The translations under genes were made by a program, and so were the position numbers. The notes under the pieces were generated by a model, which saw only the letters and a program-made list of their open reading frames with translations, did not search any database and had not been told where the DNA came from. Positions 1-11,470 of a stretch of DNA of 64,000 bases are shown piece by piece (positions within the stretch are counted from its first letter, which is position 1; every line of letters starts with the position of its first letter). Source of the stretch: Gigaspora rosea (lineage: Eukaryota; Glomeromycota; Glomeromycetes; Diversisporales; Gigasporaceae); contig QKWP01000062.1 in assembly GCA_003550325.1 (NCBI GenBank), positions 37,633 through 101,632 of the forward strand. Direction: 5' to 3'.

Positions 1-112
1 AAAAAATTTTATCAAAGTTTGGCCATGTGATTGCTGAGAAATAATTGATTATATTTTAAAAAAATTCGAATATATATGCGTTACAGCTTTAATTGTTAAA
101 CTTTAAATAAAA
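1..112. repeat. Inverted repeat, left copy (partner 7591-7706)
   Basis: This block reappears in inverted orientation at 7591-7706 with roughly 85% identity by eye; both contain GATTGCTGAGAAATAATTG-like and ATGCGTTACA-like stretches. Similarity stops at about position 112 and may continue beyond the window start. The pair flanks the MULE gene at 1843-4751, so the copies could be its terminal inverted repeats, which in MULEs are often over 100 bp. They could also be two dispersed repeats, because related modules occur at 7729-8160. Confidence 0.6.
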
Positions 113-589
113 ATGACACTTTAATGCTTTGAAGTTTTAATGCATTAATGTTTTGATTCTTTAATATTTTAATGGTTTAACACTTAAAGTAGTTAACGAT
201 ATTTAATAGTAGTAGATAGTATTTCTGTAATAATCCAATGTATTGATTCATATTAATAAAGAGGACCCTTAAGCTCGTAATTATGTATTTAGCTATTGTT
301 TTAAACCATTTAACCTTAATCACAATTTGTTCACGATCGAACTAAACCGGCCCAATGTCATCAAGCTCTCACAACCGATCGTAATACCAGATTTGGTATT
401 TGTGTTATTCTGAGAAAGCAGTAATATGTATCATATTGTGGAACAAAATCGGGTAAAATATTCTCTATCGCTATTAGACTGCCTTAAGATTCAAATTATA
501 TTTATTGTAATCTATTTCGATTCTATTGAGTTTTTACTTAATATTCTATTCAGTAGCATCAACTCACCAAAATTACTTCACAGACACAG

Positions 590-895
590 AGAATTTAATT
601 ACAGATAAGATTATTTTACAATCGATTATTCACAAACAAGTTTGTTTTTTTGACAGTTATTTCAATGATATCAGACTTCACAGACAAATTGATTCTAGTT
701 ATTGTCGTTAGAATTAAGTTTAAATTTACCGTAAATTCTCGAAATAGTGGGCATGGACGTTGCTTTGAGAATTTACGGTAAAGCTGGTGCAATTTATGAA
801 GAAATTGTTGACTAACTATATTGTCAACAAAATGATTTTGTCTGTGAATTAACCGTAACGTCTGTAGAATAATCTTGTCTGTAAATTAATTATCT
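590..895. repeat. Fold-back (MITE-like) element with an inner hairpin
   Basis: The outer ends are imperfect inverted repeats built on ACAGAYAAGATTATT. The centre carries a perfect 16-bp inverted pair, TTTACCGTAAATTCTC at 725-740 and its complement at 767-782. There is no coding content. The symmetry suggests a non-autonomous DNA element; the superfamily is unknown. Confidence 0.45.
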
Positions 896-1373
896 ATGAA
901 CTTAAGTTGTCTATAAAGTGATTGTTAATGATTTAATAACAAAGCGAAAAGTGCAAAGATAGAATGAAAATAAATTTGAACAACTTATTTGGTAATATAG
1001 TCGACCAGAATTATGACAAGTATTATAATGTTGGGCAACGGTATTGTGATCATCGATTACCGTAATCAAGACAATTTATTAGTAGAATTTAAGAGTTTAT
1101 TTTATTACAATGAAAAGAGTAAAATTGAGAATTATAAGTGTTATACAATATATGTAATCGCAGAATTAATATAAATAGAAAGAGCAAAAGTTATTCTTTT
1201 GACTGTAACGAATAAGAGAAGATAAGCATATAGTAAAGATACTTTACACCTGAAAGTTGTTTCAGTGTGTGTCTTGTTCCAAGTGAATGTTTATAAATTG
1301 ATAACCAGTTGAGCAAAATAACAGTTTACATCACGTTCCTGGTTTTAGCGTGACTGCATCGCGCAGCTACTCT

Positions 1374-1770
1374 AATGTAAATAAATTTGAATAAGTTAAA
1401 TTTACATAAATAGCTTTTCTTACTAAAAGTAAAAAAAAATAAATTGTACAAACCTGTCGTACGTAGCATAAATAATATAATATGAAAGTATATAGCAAAA
1501 GCATAGTATATATTAAATTATATGTTCAATATATGTTTCAAATGCAAATAAATTTGTATAAGTTAAATTTACATAAATATGATGTAATGAATATNAATGC
1601 AAATAAATTTGTATAAGTTAAATTTACATAAATATGATGTAATGAATATAAAAGGCAAAAAAGTTTGCTTTTCTTACTAAATGTAGAAAATGTATATCGT
1701 ACAAACCTGTCGTAGCACATAAATATGATGTAATAAATATAAAAGTCAAAAAAAGTTTGCTTTTCTTAAA
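1374..1770. repeat. Degenerate tandem repeat block
   Basis: Two adjacent 55-bp units at 1541-1595 and 1596-1650 are virtually identical; one unknown base (N) sits at 1595. A diverged unit occurs at about 1374. A second recurring motif, TACAAACCTGTCGTA, is present near 1447 and 1699. The block lies just upstream of the MULE open frame, and the N suggests the repeat troubled the assembly. Confidence 0.75.
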
Positions 1771-1842
1771 GACATATCTTGAGCTGGACTATTTCTTTCC
1801 TTGTCTTAATATGATATAATAGAACAGTTACTCGATATAAAA

Positions 1843-2220
1843 ATGTCCAATAATATACCTACATTTTCAGAATTATTAACAGAATTATTTCCGGAAAATG
1901 CTGCACCTGTTTTCTCACAAAATTATATACCATTAAACCTTGCCTTGACACATAATATTATGAAACAGTCGCTTGATACAGAAATGTCAAATATACCTGC
2001 GTTTTCAAAACCATTAACAGAATCATTGTTGGAGAATGCTATACCTGGTTTTTTACAATCATCAAACCTTGCCTTGATATATGACATAACAGAACAACCA
2101 TCTAATATAAAAATGTCAAATAATATGTTATCAGAATCTTTAATTGAATCATTGCTAGAGAATGTTGCGCCTATTCTTCCACAAAACTATAATTATATAG
2201 TCTCTAAAACAATTTCCTAA
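1843..2220 (+). CDS. N-terminal triplicated segment upstream of the MULE gene
   Basis: The frame encodes 125 residues containing three degenerate copies of a roughly 40-residue unit. Each begins MSNN or MSN, continues with FSE/FSK-LTE and LLENA-P, then Q and NLAL in two copies. The frame ends at 2218-2220, while the transposase frame is open from 2201, offset by one base. It is probably the original N-terminus of the transposase separated by a single-base shift, although a separate small protein cannot be excluded. No known domain is recognised. Confidence 0.45.
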   Translation: MSNNIPTFSELLTELFPENAAPVFSQNYIPLNLALTHNIMKQSLDTEMSNIPAFSKPLTESLLENAIPGFLQSSNLALIYDITEQPSNIKMSNNMLSESLIESLLENVAPILPQNYNYIVSKTIS

Positions 2221-4751
2221 TTACATTACTCCGGGGGAATTCTCAATTGATCAATTTGAAATAGACTTTTTTGTTAACATTAATAATATTGAAGGCATGC
2301 AACAATGGTTTTTCGAATATGAAGAAATATCAAAGACCACGATGCCTAAAACAAAAGGTTTCCAAATTCAAGGAAAAAAGGTTATTCATCAGGAATTACG
2401 ACATTGTGTCCATAGTAATATGGTCAAGCAAAAGCAAGAAAGTCCTATAACAAAAAGATCTAATTCATTACGTGCATGGAATACAGACTGTACAGCCACA
2501 ATTCATCTTAGACTTGAACGTTGGCGCCTTCAGACTACTCACCCACTTGAAGTTAATATTAAATTTACACATAATCATGTTGTTTATTCTGCTGAGTCTC
2601 TTAGTTTCCAGTGTGTTAAAGAAGATATTCGTAATAATTATCTTGAGTTATTTGCTAATAGACATTCACCAGCAACAGCCCGGCATACTTATGAAGATAT
2701 GCTTTACTTGCATGCAAGTAATGATCAAGAACTTGTTCAAATGCTAGCAAATTGTGCTCAAAACCCGGATTATGGTAAAAATTTTTGTTAATATATTGAC
2801 AGTTGAATAACTTTAATAGAATAATAACGGAATTTTTTTAAAAAAAATAGGATATGTTTTAAATTTGTTTCAACAATATCGTGATAAACATCTTGGTGGA
2901 CGGAATAGCATAACAATGTTTCAACATCTTAAACATGAAGTTGATAAATATAATAATTCTGGACATGGTCATGCAAAACTTCAAGAGTATAACTCTCAAT
3001 CATCTAATGCATTTATTCTGTGTATAGTCACGAATTTAATGAGCCGTGTTCACGAGAAAATTAGACAATCAAGTGAACTCTGTTATGTAGATGCCTCAGC
3101 ATCTTTTGAATCACTAAACACATCTATTACCTTATTTTACACAAGTTGTATTGCGGGTGCATTACCTCTTGGTCTTATTATAACATCCGATGAACTAGAA
3201 ATAACTCTTGAAAAGGGGTTTAATCTTTTAAAAGAACTTCTTCCGCAACATGCTTTCTTCAATCGTAGATCTAATACTAGTCCAATAATCTTTTTTACAG
3301 ATGATTCAAGAGCTGAACAAAATGCATTAGGAAAATGCTGGGCGCAATCAAAGCGATTATTGTGTGTATTTCATGTTTTACAGGCCTTCTGGCGCTGGTT
3401 ACATAATTCAAAACACAATATAAATAAAGAAGACAGGGCACCTATAATGAAAATTATGAAAAAAATTTTATATGCACAGTCAGAAATTGAAATGTTAAAG
3501 TTTTATGATGAATTAAAAGTGAACTATTATTCTATGTATCCACAGTTACAAAAACATTTTGAATTACTTTGGAATAGACGGCAATTATGAGCAGTATCAT
3601 TTCACTCTGGGCTTCTTACTCGTGGGAATAACACAAACAACTATATAGAACGCACTTTTAGAATATTAAAAGATATCATATTTGCACGTACTCAAGCATA
3701 CAACAGCGTTCAAGTATTTCAATTTATTACTGGAAGTATGAAACGATTTTATGAGCGCCGATTACTTGAACTGGCAAATAGTCATCCTGGTTACTCTCAA
3801 ATTGCTAAACGATTTTTATGTCCCGGGTGGGACAAAATTAATGCAGCAGAAATTCAACAATCTGAAGTAGATACAGAATACTTAGTTCTAAGTCAAAAAT
3901 ATGGCACTAATCTATTTTATACTGTTAATATTGAAATTTGTACATGTACTTGTTTTACTGGACTATCTGGAGCACCGTGCAAGCATCAGGGCACAGTAGC
4001 TGCCAAATACAATATTGGGTTATTAAATGTTTTTCAATCATTAATGCCATATGATCGTGCAATTTTTGCGTACATTGGATGTGGTAAATATAATAGTTAA
4101 TTATTTATTTAATACTAATTTATTGCATTAATATGTATTTAATAATATTGGTTTAATATTTAAGGAATTATGTCAAATGACTACTCTTTTTATGCATCGC
4201 TACACACTCACGCAAATGATAACCAACTTAAACACCATCTTATGTTGAATCACGTGCCTCAAGATATTAACAAAATTCAAGTAACAGAAGAACCTAGTAT
4301 CAATGAAACTCAGAATGCAGAAGAACCTTTTAATCCAACTACAGAGTATATATTATATTTTATTTTTATACCCACTCTAAAATACATCTAAAATTTTATT
4401 TATATGTATAGTTGCGCTTCTTTTGAATTATTTCTTGAAACAATCAAGCACGAATATAAGAACTGTGGTCCGATGCTTCAAATTGTTCTTGAAAAATTTG
4501 CTGAACGATATAATGCAGCAAAAGCTAAATCAATTCCTGCATTAACATCATTTCTTTATGATATTAATCACAATGTTGATCCACTTACACATGTAAAAAG
4601 TAGTTCAAAAATTCGAGTACAAGTTGAATCAGTAAAGCGTCGAAAGACTGGTAATAAAGAAAATTCTGATCCTCACATTATTCCAGCACGTAAAGTTCGA
4701 GCAACCAAAAAAGTACATAATCTTAGTAAAATTATCAATAGGGATCAATAA
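1843..4751 (+). CDS. Mutator-like (MULE) transposase gene, four exons, two lesions
   Basis: Three introns with GT-AG ends join the frames exactly: 2775-2850, 4084-4164 and 4346-4411. Exons 2297-2774, 2851-4083, 4165-4345 and 4412-4751 give 744 codons. Domains in order are a GCM1/FAR1-like zinc module (Cys pair, then HNH), a MULE-type DDE core (YVDAS; FFTDDS followed by CVFHVLQ; NNYIER with the presumed third acidic residue), and a SWIM zinc finger CTC...CKH. Family knowledge: MULE transposases cut and paste DNA in the nucleus. An in-frame TGA at 3588-3590 interrupts the core just before NNYIER. An upstream open frame (1843-2220) with a threefold repeat is one base out of frame and overlaps the main frame at 2201-2217. 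The gene therefore looks recently inactivated, unless one or both lesions are assembly errors. It could also be a domesticated relative. Confidence 0.8.
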
Positions 4752-6194
4752 TTTTAGTTAATAAGAGTTGAGTTTATACTTCAAATATTGCTATGTAATA
4801 TGAAAGTTAGTTTATTGAGTTTAGTATACAATATTGTATATTTTGGTTATCTTAATATATAACTATCATTTAGTATCGATCATTATAAAGCTTCTGTATT
4901 AAGCACAGATGTCAATACTATTGCTTTACAATATTTGTGCATCGATTTTAAAGTAATTAATATATATTGATAAATTCGTGAAAGTTTGAATTACTGTACA
5001 TCAAATATTTAAGTGTATATAACCTGTTGATTTTTAAAAAAAACTAGCCAGTATATTCTGATTTCCTGTACCCACGAGTTTTATAGAAACCATAAAATTA
5101 TAAAATTATATTCTAAAATATAAAATTAAATGTTTGATGCGGTCTGTGAATTAGTCGTCATGATGAAGATTTGTAATAAGTCAAAAAACCATTCTTAGGT
5201 TTAATAAGTTTAAATTATTGCAGCTTTACTTATACTGTAATATTAATTGCTTATAAGAGTTAACAAAGATAGTAGTACCTCGATCCTATTCTTTAATTAA
5301 AGGCCATTCAAATCGAATCTGAATACTACTTTGTATATAACCTGAATCTGGACGAATCTGGATTTAATTTTCAATCTGTATTCTATATGAATTGTTAGTA
5401 CGATGGGTGGCACGAAGTGCCACCCATGTTGCTCAGTACTTTTGGTCAGTGTTGGCAATTTTTTGCAGCCAATTTTTTTTAGCAATTTGTTGGCAAATGG
5501 CCAACGGCCAATTGACTAATATTTAAATTTCGGTCAAAAATTTCTAACTTACAAAATAGTAAAAAAGACTATATTTTATTAGATTGCTTGTTACGGTTTT
5601 ATTATTTATAATAAGGCATTAATAAATATGAAAAAATTTTAATCTTTATTTTATTAACAAAATAAATAGTAATTGAGGCTTATTAGTATAAATATTAACG
5701 TTAATATGGATAAAGTAGATAAAACATGTAATTTTTATATCATACAATAGACATAAGCCATTCGTGTCAGTGAAGTTTTAAATACACTGCCACCATGTTC
5801 GGGAATCGATCTTTTTAAAGAAAATCAGCGCGGATCTGCTAATCTGAAATCGAGATCTACTAGAATGTGTAACAAGAAATTTTCAAAAAAAAGTATAAAT
5901 AAAACGTAAGTTTGCAAGGTGGGTTGGTGGGCAGGCAGTACTCTAGTAATGGTTTACGAATTCGAAATAGTAAATTTAAATAAAGAGTATACAGTAATGT
6001 ATAGTATAGAGTATATAAAAACGTAAAGATTTTTTTAGGCTAATTTGGCATGATCTGATTCCTAAAGGAGAGTATACAAAGCAAAGACAGATGATCTTTG
6101 ATCAAGTATTTTCATGGTAACTAAGGAAAAATTTTATTTATTTTAATTAAAATAATATAAAAAAAAAAACCAAAAAAAAAGCAAAAAACCAAAT
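4752..6194. other. AT-rich intergenic stretch
   Basis: No credible coding frame is seen. The region holds a perfect short palindrome at 5403-5427, repeated GGCCAA/TTGGC words near 5480-5510, and a G-rich patch (GGTGGGTTGGTGGGCAGG) near 5920 that stands out from the AT-rich background. Confidence 0.6.
5403..5427. repeat. Perfect short hairpin
   Basis: Two 11-base arms, ATGGGTGGCAC and its exact complement, flank a GAA loop. It is GC-rich in an AT-rich setting. It may be an end of a small element or a structured transcript, but no function can be assigned. Confidence 0.8.
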
Positions 6195-7038
6195 ATGGAA
6201 AACAACCATCGTACAGGAAAAGTACAGAAGTACCGAATTAGAACAAAACCATGCAAACAAACTGTATTCTACGTTAAAAATAAAAAAATAATATATGTAT
6301 CTTGGAAAGTAAGTTTTTTGATATATTTAATCGAGGAAAAAACTTGTAATTGTTATGCATCGATAATCGATTCCGTCATTCAGAGATTGATATATGTTAT
6401 TTACTGATTTTTACTGATCTATCAATAACCCGAGTTATTGAGGAATTTTATGTTTAATAATGCATCAATAATGTATAGTAAAGATAAATAATTAATAATT
6501 GAAATTCGTTAAATAATGATCATATAATTACTTACATAAATCTTTATTGATATTATGCAGTTGCAAACATATAGTTTTCTGTCTCGCGAATCCTTCGATA
6601 GAATATCAGAAAAGCATGACAACCAAAAGAAACTTAATGGGTATTAATTGCTGTAATGAATATTTGAACATTTTAAAAAATCCAAGCCTTTAGCACGATT
6701 AAAAGCTAAACACTGGAATACAATACTTTTAAGATATTTCGTATCAGTATGACAGAAGAGCTTCATTTACTTAAACGAGATGAAACTAATTTGAGAATGC
6801 AAGTTTGCTGCGCAACAGGAAAAAATATTATTTATGTTGTTATCATATTAAATTTAATTTGTTGTTTATTAACGCTAATAGAATTTTTTTTTGTTTATTA
6901 ACGCTAATAGAATTTTTTTTTTTTAGTGATCCAAATCTTAAATCTTCCATACAAAAAATTAAATTCAAAAAAAAACTCCGTCATAAAACAAAAACATGCA
7001 CTTGCCAAAAAAATAATTCAAAATATTCGCAAGAATAA
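6195..7038 (+). other. Possible remnant of a small intron-containing gene
   Basis: A short open frame starts at 6195 and reaches a good donor-like AAAGTAAGT at about 6306. Further coding-like but interrupted stretches follow near 6560-6640 and 6780-6840. No domain is recognised and the frames cannot be joined with confidence, so this is listed only as a possible decayed gene. Confidence 0.15.
6863..6920. repeat. 29-bp tandem duplication
   Basis: TGTTTATTAACGCTAATAGA plus a T run occurs twice back to back (6863-6891 and 6892-6920). The copies are identical apart from T-run length, suggesting recent slippage. Confidence 0.85.
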
Positions 7039-7590
7039 ATAACAATACGAATGAAATATGATATATATATTTTTATATTGGTAAACTTCATATCGATACC
7101 AATTTCAAAGCATAACATACGTTTTTCTTGGATTCACAAATATCTCATGTCAATCCTTGAATGACAGGAATCAATAAATGACACATAACATAATCACTTA
7201 TTTTAAATAAAAAAATTTTGAATGCATTTCGAATGGCCATAGAATATAGGTCAATTTCAAGGACTATAATATTTAATAACCTAATTAAAAAACTAAAATA
7301 AGTTTTTTTCAATTTTACAGATTATATTTCGTTTAAATATATATTACTAAACTATTCTAACTTTAACTCCAATTTTCCATTAGATTACTAATATTAATAC
7401 TTTCAAAGATTGTACAAAAATATACGGTAAGTATTCTCTTTGTGAACTGGTTATGTTTATATTGAACGTCGTATATCACTTTAGTAGGAGCTACACATAT
7501 TTAAAATAAATAATAATTTATATCAAGAATGTAATTTAAATAATAAAAATAAAAATTTTCATCGAATTTATGAGTAACTATTAAGAAACA

Positions 7591-7706
7591 TTTAAATTAA
7601 AGTTTAACAATTAAAGTTGTAACGCATATGTTCAAATTTTTTTAAGAATATATATAATCAATTATTTCTTGACAACAATATAGCCAAACTTGATACAAAT
7701 TTTTTT
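7591..7706. repeat. Inverted repeat, right copy (partner 1-112)
   Basis: This is the reverse-complement match to positions 1-112. Downstream it runs almost directly into an array of related modules. Confidence 0.6.
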
Positions 7707-7728
7707 CTTTTAATTCAACAAATATTTA

Positions 7729-8160
7729 GAATTAAAATAAAAAAAATTTCATCGAATTTGATTAGGTAGTTGCTGAGAAATCATTGTTCAAAGTTTAATA
7801 TCTCTTGTAAAAAAAAAAAAAATTGTACTAATTTTTTAAGGGAATATTTCTCAATAACTACTCAATCAAATTTGATTAATTTTTTTATATTAATCCTACA
7901 TAGCTATTGAATTAAAATAAAAAAAATTTCACTGAATTTGACCCAGTAGGCATCGAGATATTTTTATTTTAAAAAAATCATAATCATAGCCATTTTTGAT
8001 TTCAAGATTTTCAACGCTTTTTTAAAACTTTAGTTGAAGTTTCTTGATAGCTACCAGGTCAAATTCGATAAATTTTTTTATTTTATTTTACGTGCTTGTA
8101 GAATTAAAATAAAAGAAAGTTTATTAATATTAATCAGATAGTTGTCAAGAAACTATCGCT
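7729..8160. repeat. Array of about 55-bp modules in alternating orientation
   Basis: A module running from AATTAAAATAAAAAAAATTT through GAATTTGA and GTAG to GAGAAAT recurs several times, alternately direct and inverted. The same core occurs inside the MITE at 37567-37822, so this may be several collapsed or nested copies of one palindromic family. Confidence 0.6.
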
Positions 8161-8299
8161 AGAAGATATAAAAATATCAAGAATCGTTATGAGTTTAATT
8201 TGCAAGTAGAAGTTACACAAACATAAATTATATGTCCGATGTTGATCATGATCGACAAAACCTGCCACAGATTTTTTGTTTGCTAAAATTTATATAACT

Positions 8300-8316
8300 A
8301 ATAATACAAAACCTTA
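8300..8316. repeat. Target-site duplication, 5' copy
   Basis: AATAATACAAAACCTTA matches 9935-9951 exactly (17 bp). It marks the 5' edge of the truncated LINE. Confidence 0.85.
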
Positions 8317-9934
8317 CAGAGAAGGTGGAAAATTTGATAAGAATGGGTTGCGGAATTGTTCAGGTAAACGAAAAGGGTCAATGTATTAGACAGATGGCTT
8401 TTTTAACTAAAAAATGGTTCTCTTCAACACGGGCTGAACTTGTCGCAATTTTAGTTGCTCTATTAATAACGGCAAATAAAAAAAGCATAGAAATTAGAAC
8501 AGACAGCAAGGCAGCGATATTAGCAATCCAAAAAGGTATCAAAACGGAAAGCGCAAGAAAATGGATAAAGATTAAAAATGTTGGCTTAGTAGCATCGGTA
8601 GTTAGCCTAATAAGAACGAAGAAGCTTAAAGTTCACTGGGTTAAAGTTAAAGGTCACTCAGAAGAAATCTTTAATGAAGTAGCTGATAGAAAAGCTAAGG
8701 AAGGAGCTAATAGTCAAAAGCACTTTGTACTAAGTGCAGATAGTGTGAAAGAAGTCAAGATAAGGTGTAAATAGAATATGGAACCAATCGAAAAACCAAT
8801 TCGCTCCTTTGTCAAAATGTTTACAAGATTGGTTAACAAGGCAGAATGGACCTTTACACATACAAAGAACAATGTGACTCATCAAGAATGCACCAAGCTC
8901 CAACATTGGCCAACCTTCTATAAAATTACTGAAAGTAGTACAAGGGTACAAAACTACACAACGGAGAAAAACACACTACAGCTCTTTGAACTTAAGTGTA
9001 TTAACAACCTGCTACCAGTCCTAGTGGCTTTAAACAAAAAAAAAACCTGACATGTATCACAGTACTACCTGTATAGTCTGCAAAGAGAAGAATGAAACAG
9101 TAGAGCACCTCATAAGCTGCAGAGTATCGATAAACCTACTTAGAGACCTTGAAGAATGTGCAGTAAAATCAAGCCTACAAAAGTTAGAAAACACAGAAGA
9201 AATAGAAAGAAAAATAGAAGAGGTTCTAGTAAGTTTAGGAAAGGGTAGTACAGAGGATGAGCTAAGAAGAAGAGAGCGTTGAAAAGAGGCCTGATAACAA
9301 TAGAAGACTATGAAGAATTGAGACCACTTTTCAAGTCAAACAAACAAACCATAAGCTTCCTGGTTACTTTATGGAAAAAATAGATAGAGCTTATATATAG
9401 GAGAGTATGGATCCCTAGATGTAGGCTAGTAAAAGAGTGGGAGGAGGAGTTAAATATTACAGTAAAGGAGAAACGTAGTAAAAGGCAGAAGAGAAAGAAA
9501 AGAAGCAAGAAAGAAAACAAGAAAGGGAAAGAGAAGTCGTCACGAAAAGCATAGAGCATAGAAAAAGAGAAGAAACAAGAAAAAGAAGTCGTGGAAATTG
9601 AAGTTTGGAAACTAGTTAGAGAAGAGGTAGCTCATTGTATCAACAGTGGCGAGCGAGCTAGTTGGTGAAAAATATAGTTAGTAGTTATGATAGGCTGTGA
9701 AAACCATCCTGTAAAGTATTATACAACTTAGAACAAAGCTGTATAGTACGAGGAAAATCTCACTATAGCAGGTCGCACATAGGTATTCTCTGAATAACCA
9801 GGTGTGCTAATATTTGTAATTTAGGTTATAGAAAGATAGTTTTTCTTTTTATATAATTTTTGTTATTATGTTAAGATAATACAATCCCTAATAAAGTATT
9901 GGCATGACTGCCGAATTAAAAAAAAATAAAATAA
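8317..9934 (+). mobile_element. 5'-truncated LINE (RNase H and zinc finger only)
   Basis: Only the 3' part of a non-LTR retrotransposon remains. An RNase H domain is visible in 8325-8774 (TRAELVAI, IRTDSKAAI, HWVKVKGHS, EVADRKAKEGA), followed by a CxxC...HLISC zinc motif near 9070-9120. The coding region is split by frame changes near 8775 and 9050. The 3' end carries AATAAAG at 9890-9896, a GGCA-TGAC-TGCC hairpin at 9901-9912 and an A-rich tail. The flanking 17-bp TSD shows that the truncation happened at insertion, as is usual for target-primed reverse transcription. Confidence 0.85.
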
Positions 9935-9951
9935 AATAATACAAAACCTTA
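9935..9951. repeat. Target-site duplication, 3' copy
   Basis: This is an exact 17-bp copy of 8300-8316, directly after the A-rich LINE tail. Confidence 0.85.
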
Positions 9952-10062
9952 ACGATTTTGTGATCTTGTGATCAGATTTTAATGATTTTGGGCTTGCTAG
10001 AATCGTCTTATTGAGACGAACATTTTGTTAGTAAAATTATCCAAAACTGACAAGTAGAAAAA
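9952..10062. mobile_element. Half copy of the GATCCACTGG palindromic MITE family
   Basis: GATTTTAATGATTTTGGGCTTG and the following GAGACGAACATTTTG match one arm of the elements at 11626-11932 and 54026-54938. The opposite arm is missing. Confidence 0.5.
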
Positions 10063-10085
10063 AAGTTACTTAATATTAAATAATA

Positions 10086-10280
10086 CATTTTTTTTTTTTT
10101 TTTTAAGGTGAGGCCTTGCTTATATCTTTATTGGGTAATTTATATAAGTGATTACATAGTGTGTAAAAACTTAAATTGTACAAGGACAAAATACATATAA
10201 ATTACATGCAAGAATAGAAGCTCAGACTAATTTATCTGCAACCTAAACCTACTAGAGTGGTCAAGACTCATTTAGATTTG
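10086..10280 (-). mobile_element. LINE 3'-end fragment
   Basis: On the minus strand this matches the 3' tail of the LINE at 39037-45281: a GGTTTAGG...CAGATAA region, AATAAAG (10126-10132), an AAGG/CCTT hairpin (10105-10117) and a poly-A tail. AATATTAAATAATA at 10072-10085 and 10281-10294 is a 14-bp TSD, so this is a separate short insertion, not debris. Confidence 0.8.
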
Positions 10281-10300
10281 AATATTAAATAATATATATA

Positions 10301-10673
10301 GGGCAGCGTCAACTAAAACAAGGCTTATGGCATTTTTTGCAAAAATGAGTTAACTATACCATCATATAAAGCAGGAATTTTTCTATATAATTTGACATTT
10401 AAAGCATTGATTTGCATAGTAAAGTTTTTACCGATGCTTACTTTTTGAAATGCTGTATACAATTAAACGTGATCTAAAATTAGAATTTGGATATCCGGTT
10501 GTCGATCCTTGCTGCAGAGCCATAGAAATGGATTCGTGTGATTGGCTATCAAATGTCGATCCAACAGGTTATACTAATAATAGATCATCATTGTTATTGT
10601 TACACAAAATTTTAAACGTGATTTTCTCAAAATAGAAAAAAGCCATAAGCCTTGTTTTAGTTGATGCTGCCCC
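10301..10673. mobile_element. MITE with about 40-bp terminal inverted repeats
   Basis: The ends are inverted copies of GGGCAGCRTCAACTAAAACA followed by AGGCTTATGGC. The internal sequence is non-coding; a 61-codon frame inside is incidental. No clear TSD is visible because the flanks are AT repeats. Confidence 0.7.
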
Positions 10674-10730
10674 ATATAATATATATTATATACCGTATAT
10701 AATTTAATATATATATTATATATATTATAT

Positions 10731-10796
10731 ATAGACGTGATTACCACCCTGACCCGTGTATCCATGGTATAAATCACATGATAAATGGCACGCCCC
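10731..10796. mobile_element. Half copy of a Tourist-like MITE
   Basis: This matches the right half of the element at 38167-38332 (ATGTATCCATGGTA-like core, then TAAATGGCACGCCCC). The left half is missing. Confidence 0.55.
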
Positions 10797-11088
10797 TAAA
10801 AATAAACAATTTTTATTAAATAAAAGTTAAATTTTTTTAATATTAGGGTAAAGGTAATAGTTAAAAATTAGAATAGAGGTTTATATATAGTAAAATTTAA
10901 CAAGGAATTTTTTTTTGCATAAAAAAAAGTAGTTTTATAGGCAAGTTTTTAGGTTAGAAGCAATTTTAGCAATTTTTAAATTTTTTTTTTGTTTTTGTTA
11001 CACAAAAATTGATTTACATGTTACATCTGATCCTGAATTTTAATTGACAAATTGATTACAGATGATAATCACCTATAGTGTAAATTAC

Positions 11089-11259
11089 TTTTTTTTTTAA
11101 AAATATTAAAGGTGAGACCTTGCTTTTATCTTTATTAAATTTAATAGAAGCTTTTTACAATACTGAAAAAATTTCAATTTTTAAATCTAATACTAAGAAT
11201 AAAAACTCAGGCATATATTTAAGTAAACCTAAATACTAATTTACTGCCTAAACCTTTTA
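11089..11259 (-). mobile_element. LINE 3'-end fragment
   Basis: On the minus strand this closely matches the 3' untranslated end of the 39037-45281 LINE, with AATAAAG at 11130-11136 and an AAGG/CCTT hairpin at 11109-11121 followed by an A tail. Similarity ends abruptly at about 11259, consistent with 5' truncation. No certain TSD was found. Confidence 0.75.
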
Positions 11260-11379
11260 TATTACATTTTTCATTAGCATATTTCAAATATAAGATTTAT
11301 AAAAATTAACATCATTAGTATTCTTTTAAATATACTCTTTTTGCCCATTAACTGTTTTCAAATATAATCTTTTATCCAA

Positions 11380-11470
11380 TACCTATTTTTCAAATATAGT
11401 CAAACATCTATAAATGCAACTTTTATAAATGCAATACTTCTCTAAATGCACGTTTTTTCTTTCTGTAAGG
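11380..11470. repeat. Copy of the dispersed GCATTTAGAGAGG motif family
   Basis: On the minus strand several partial copies of the GCATTTAGAGAGGT-type word appear (TAAATGCAA, CTCTAAATGCA). Related clusters lie near 13480-13660, 45770-45950, 48400-48460 and 55215-55395. Confidence 0.45.

Noticed and set aside
3588-3590. TGA in the MULE core as a selenocysteine codon
   Set aside because: The position matches no known selenoprotein and fungi generally lack the machinery; a nonsense change or base error is simpler.
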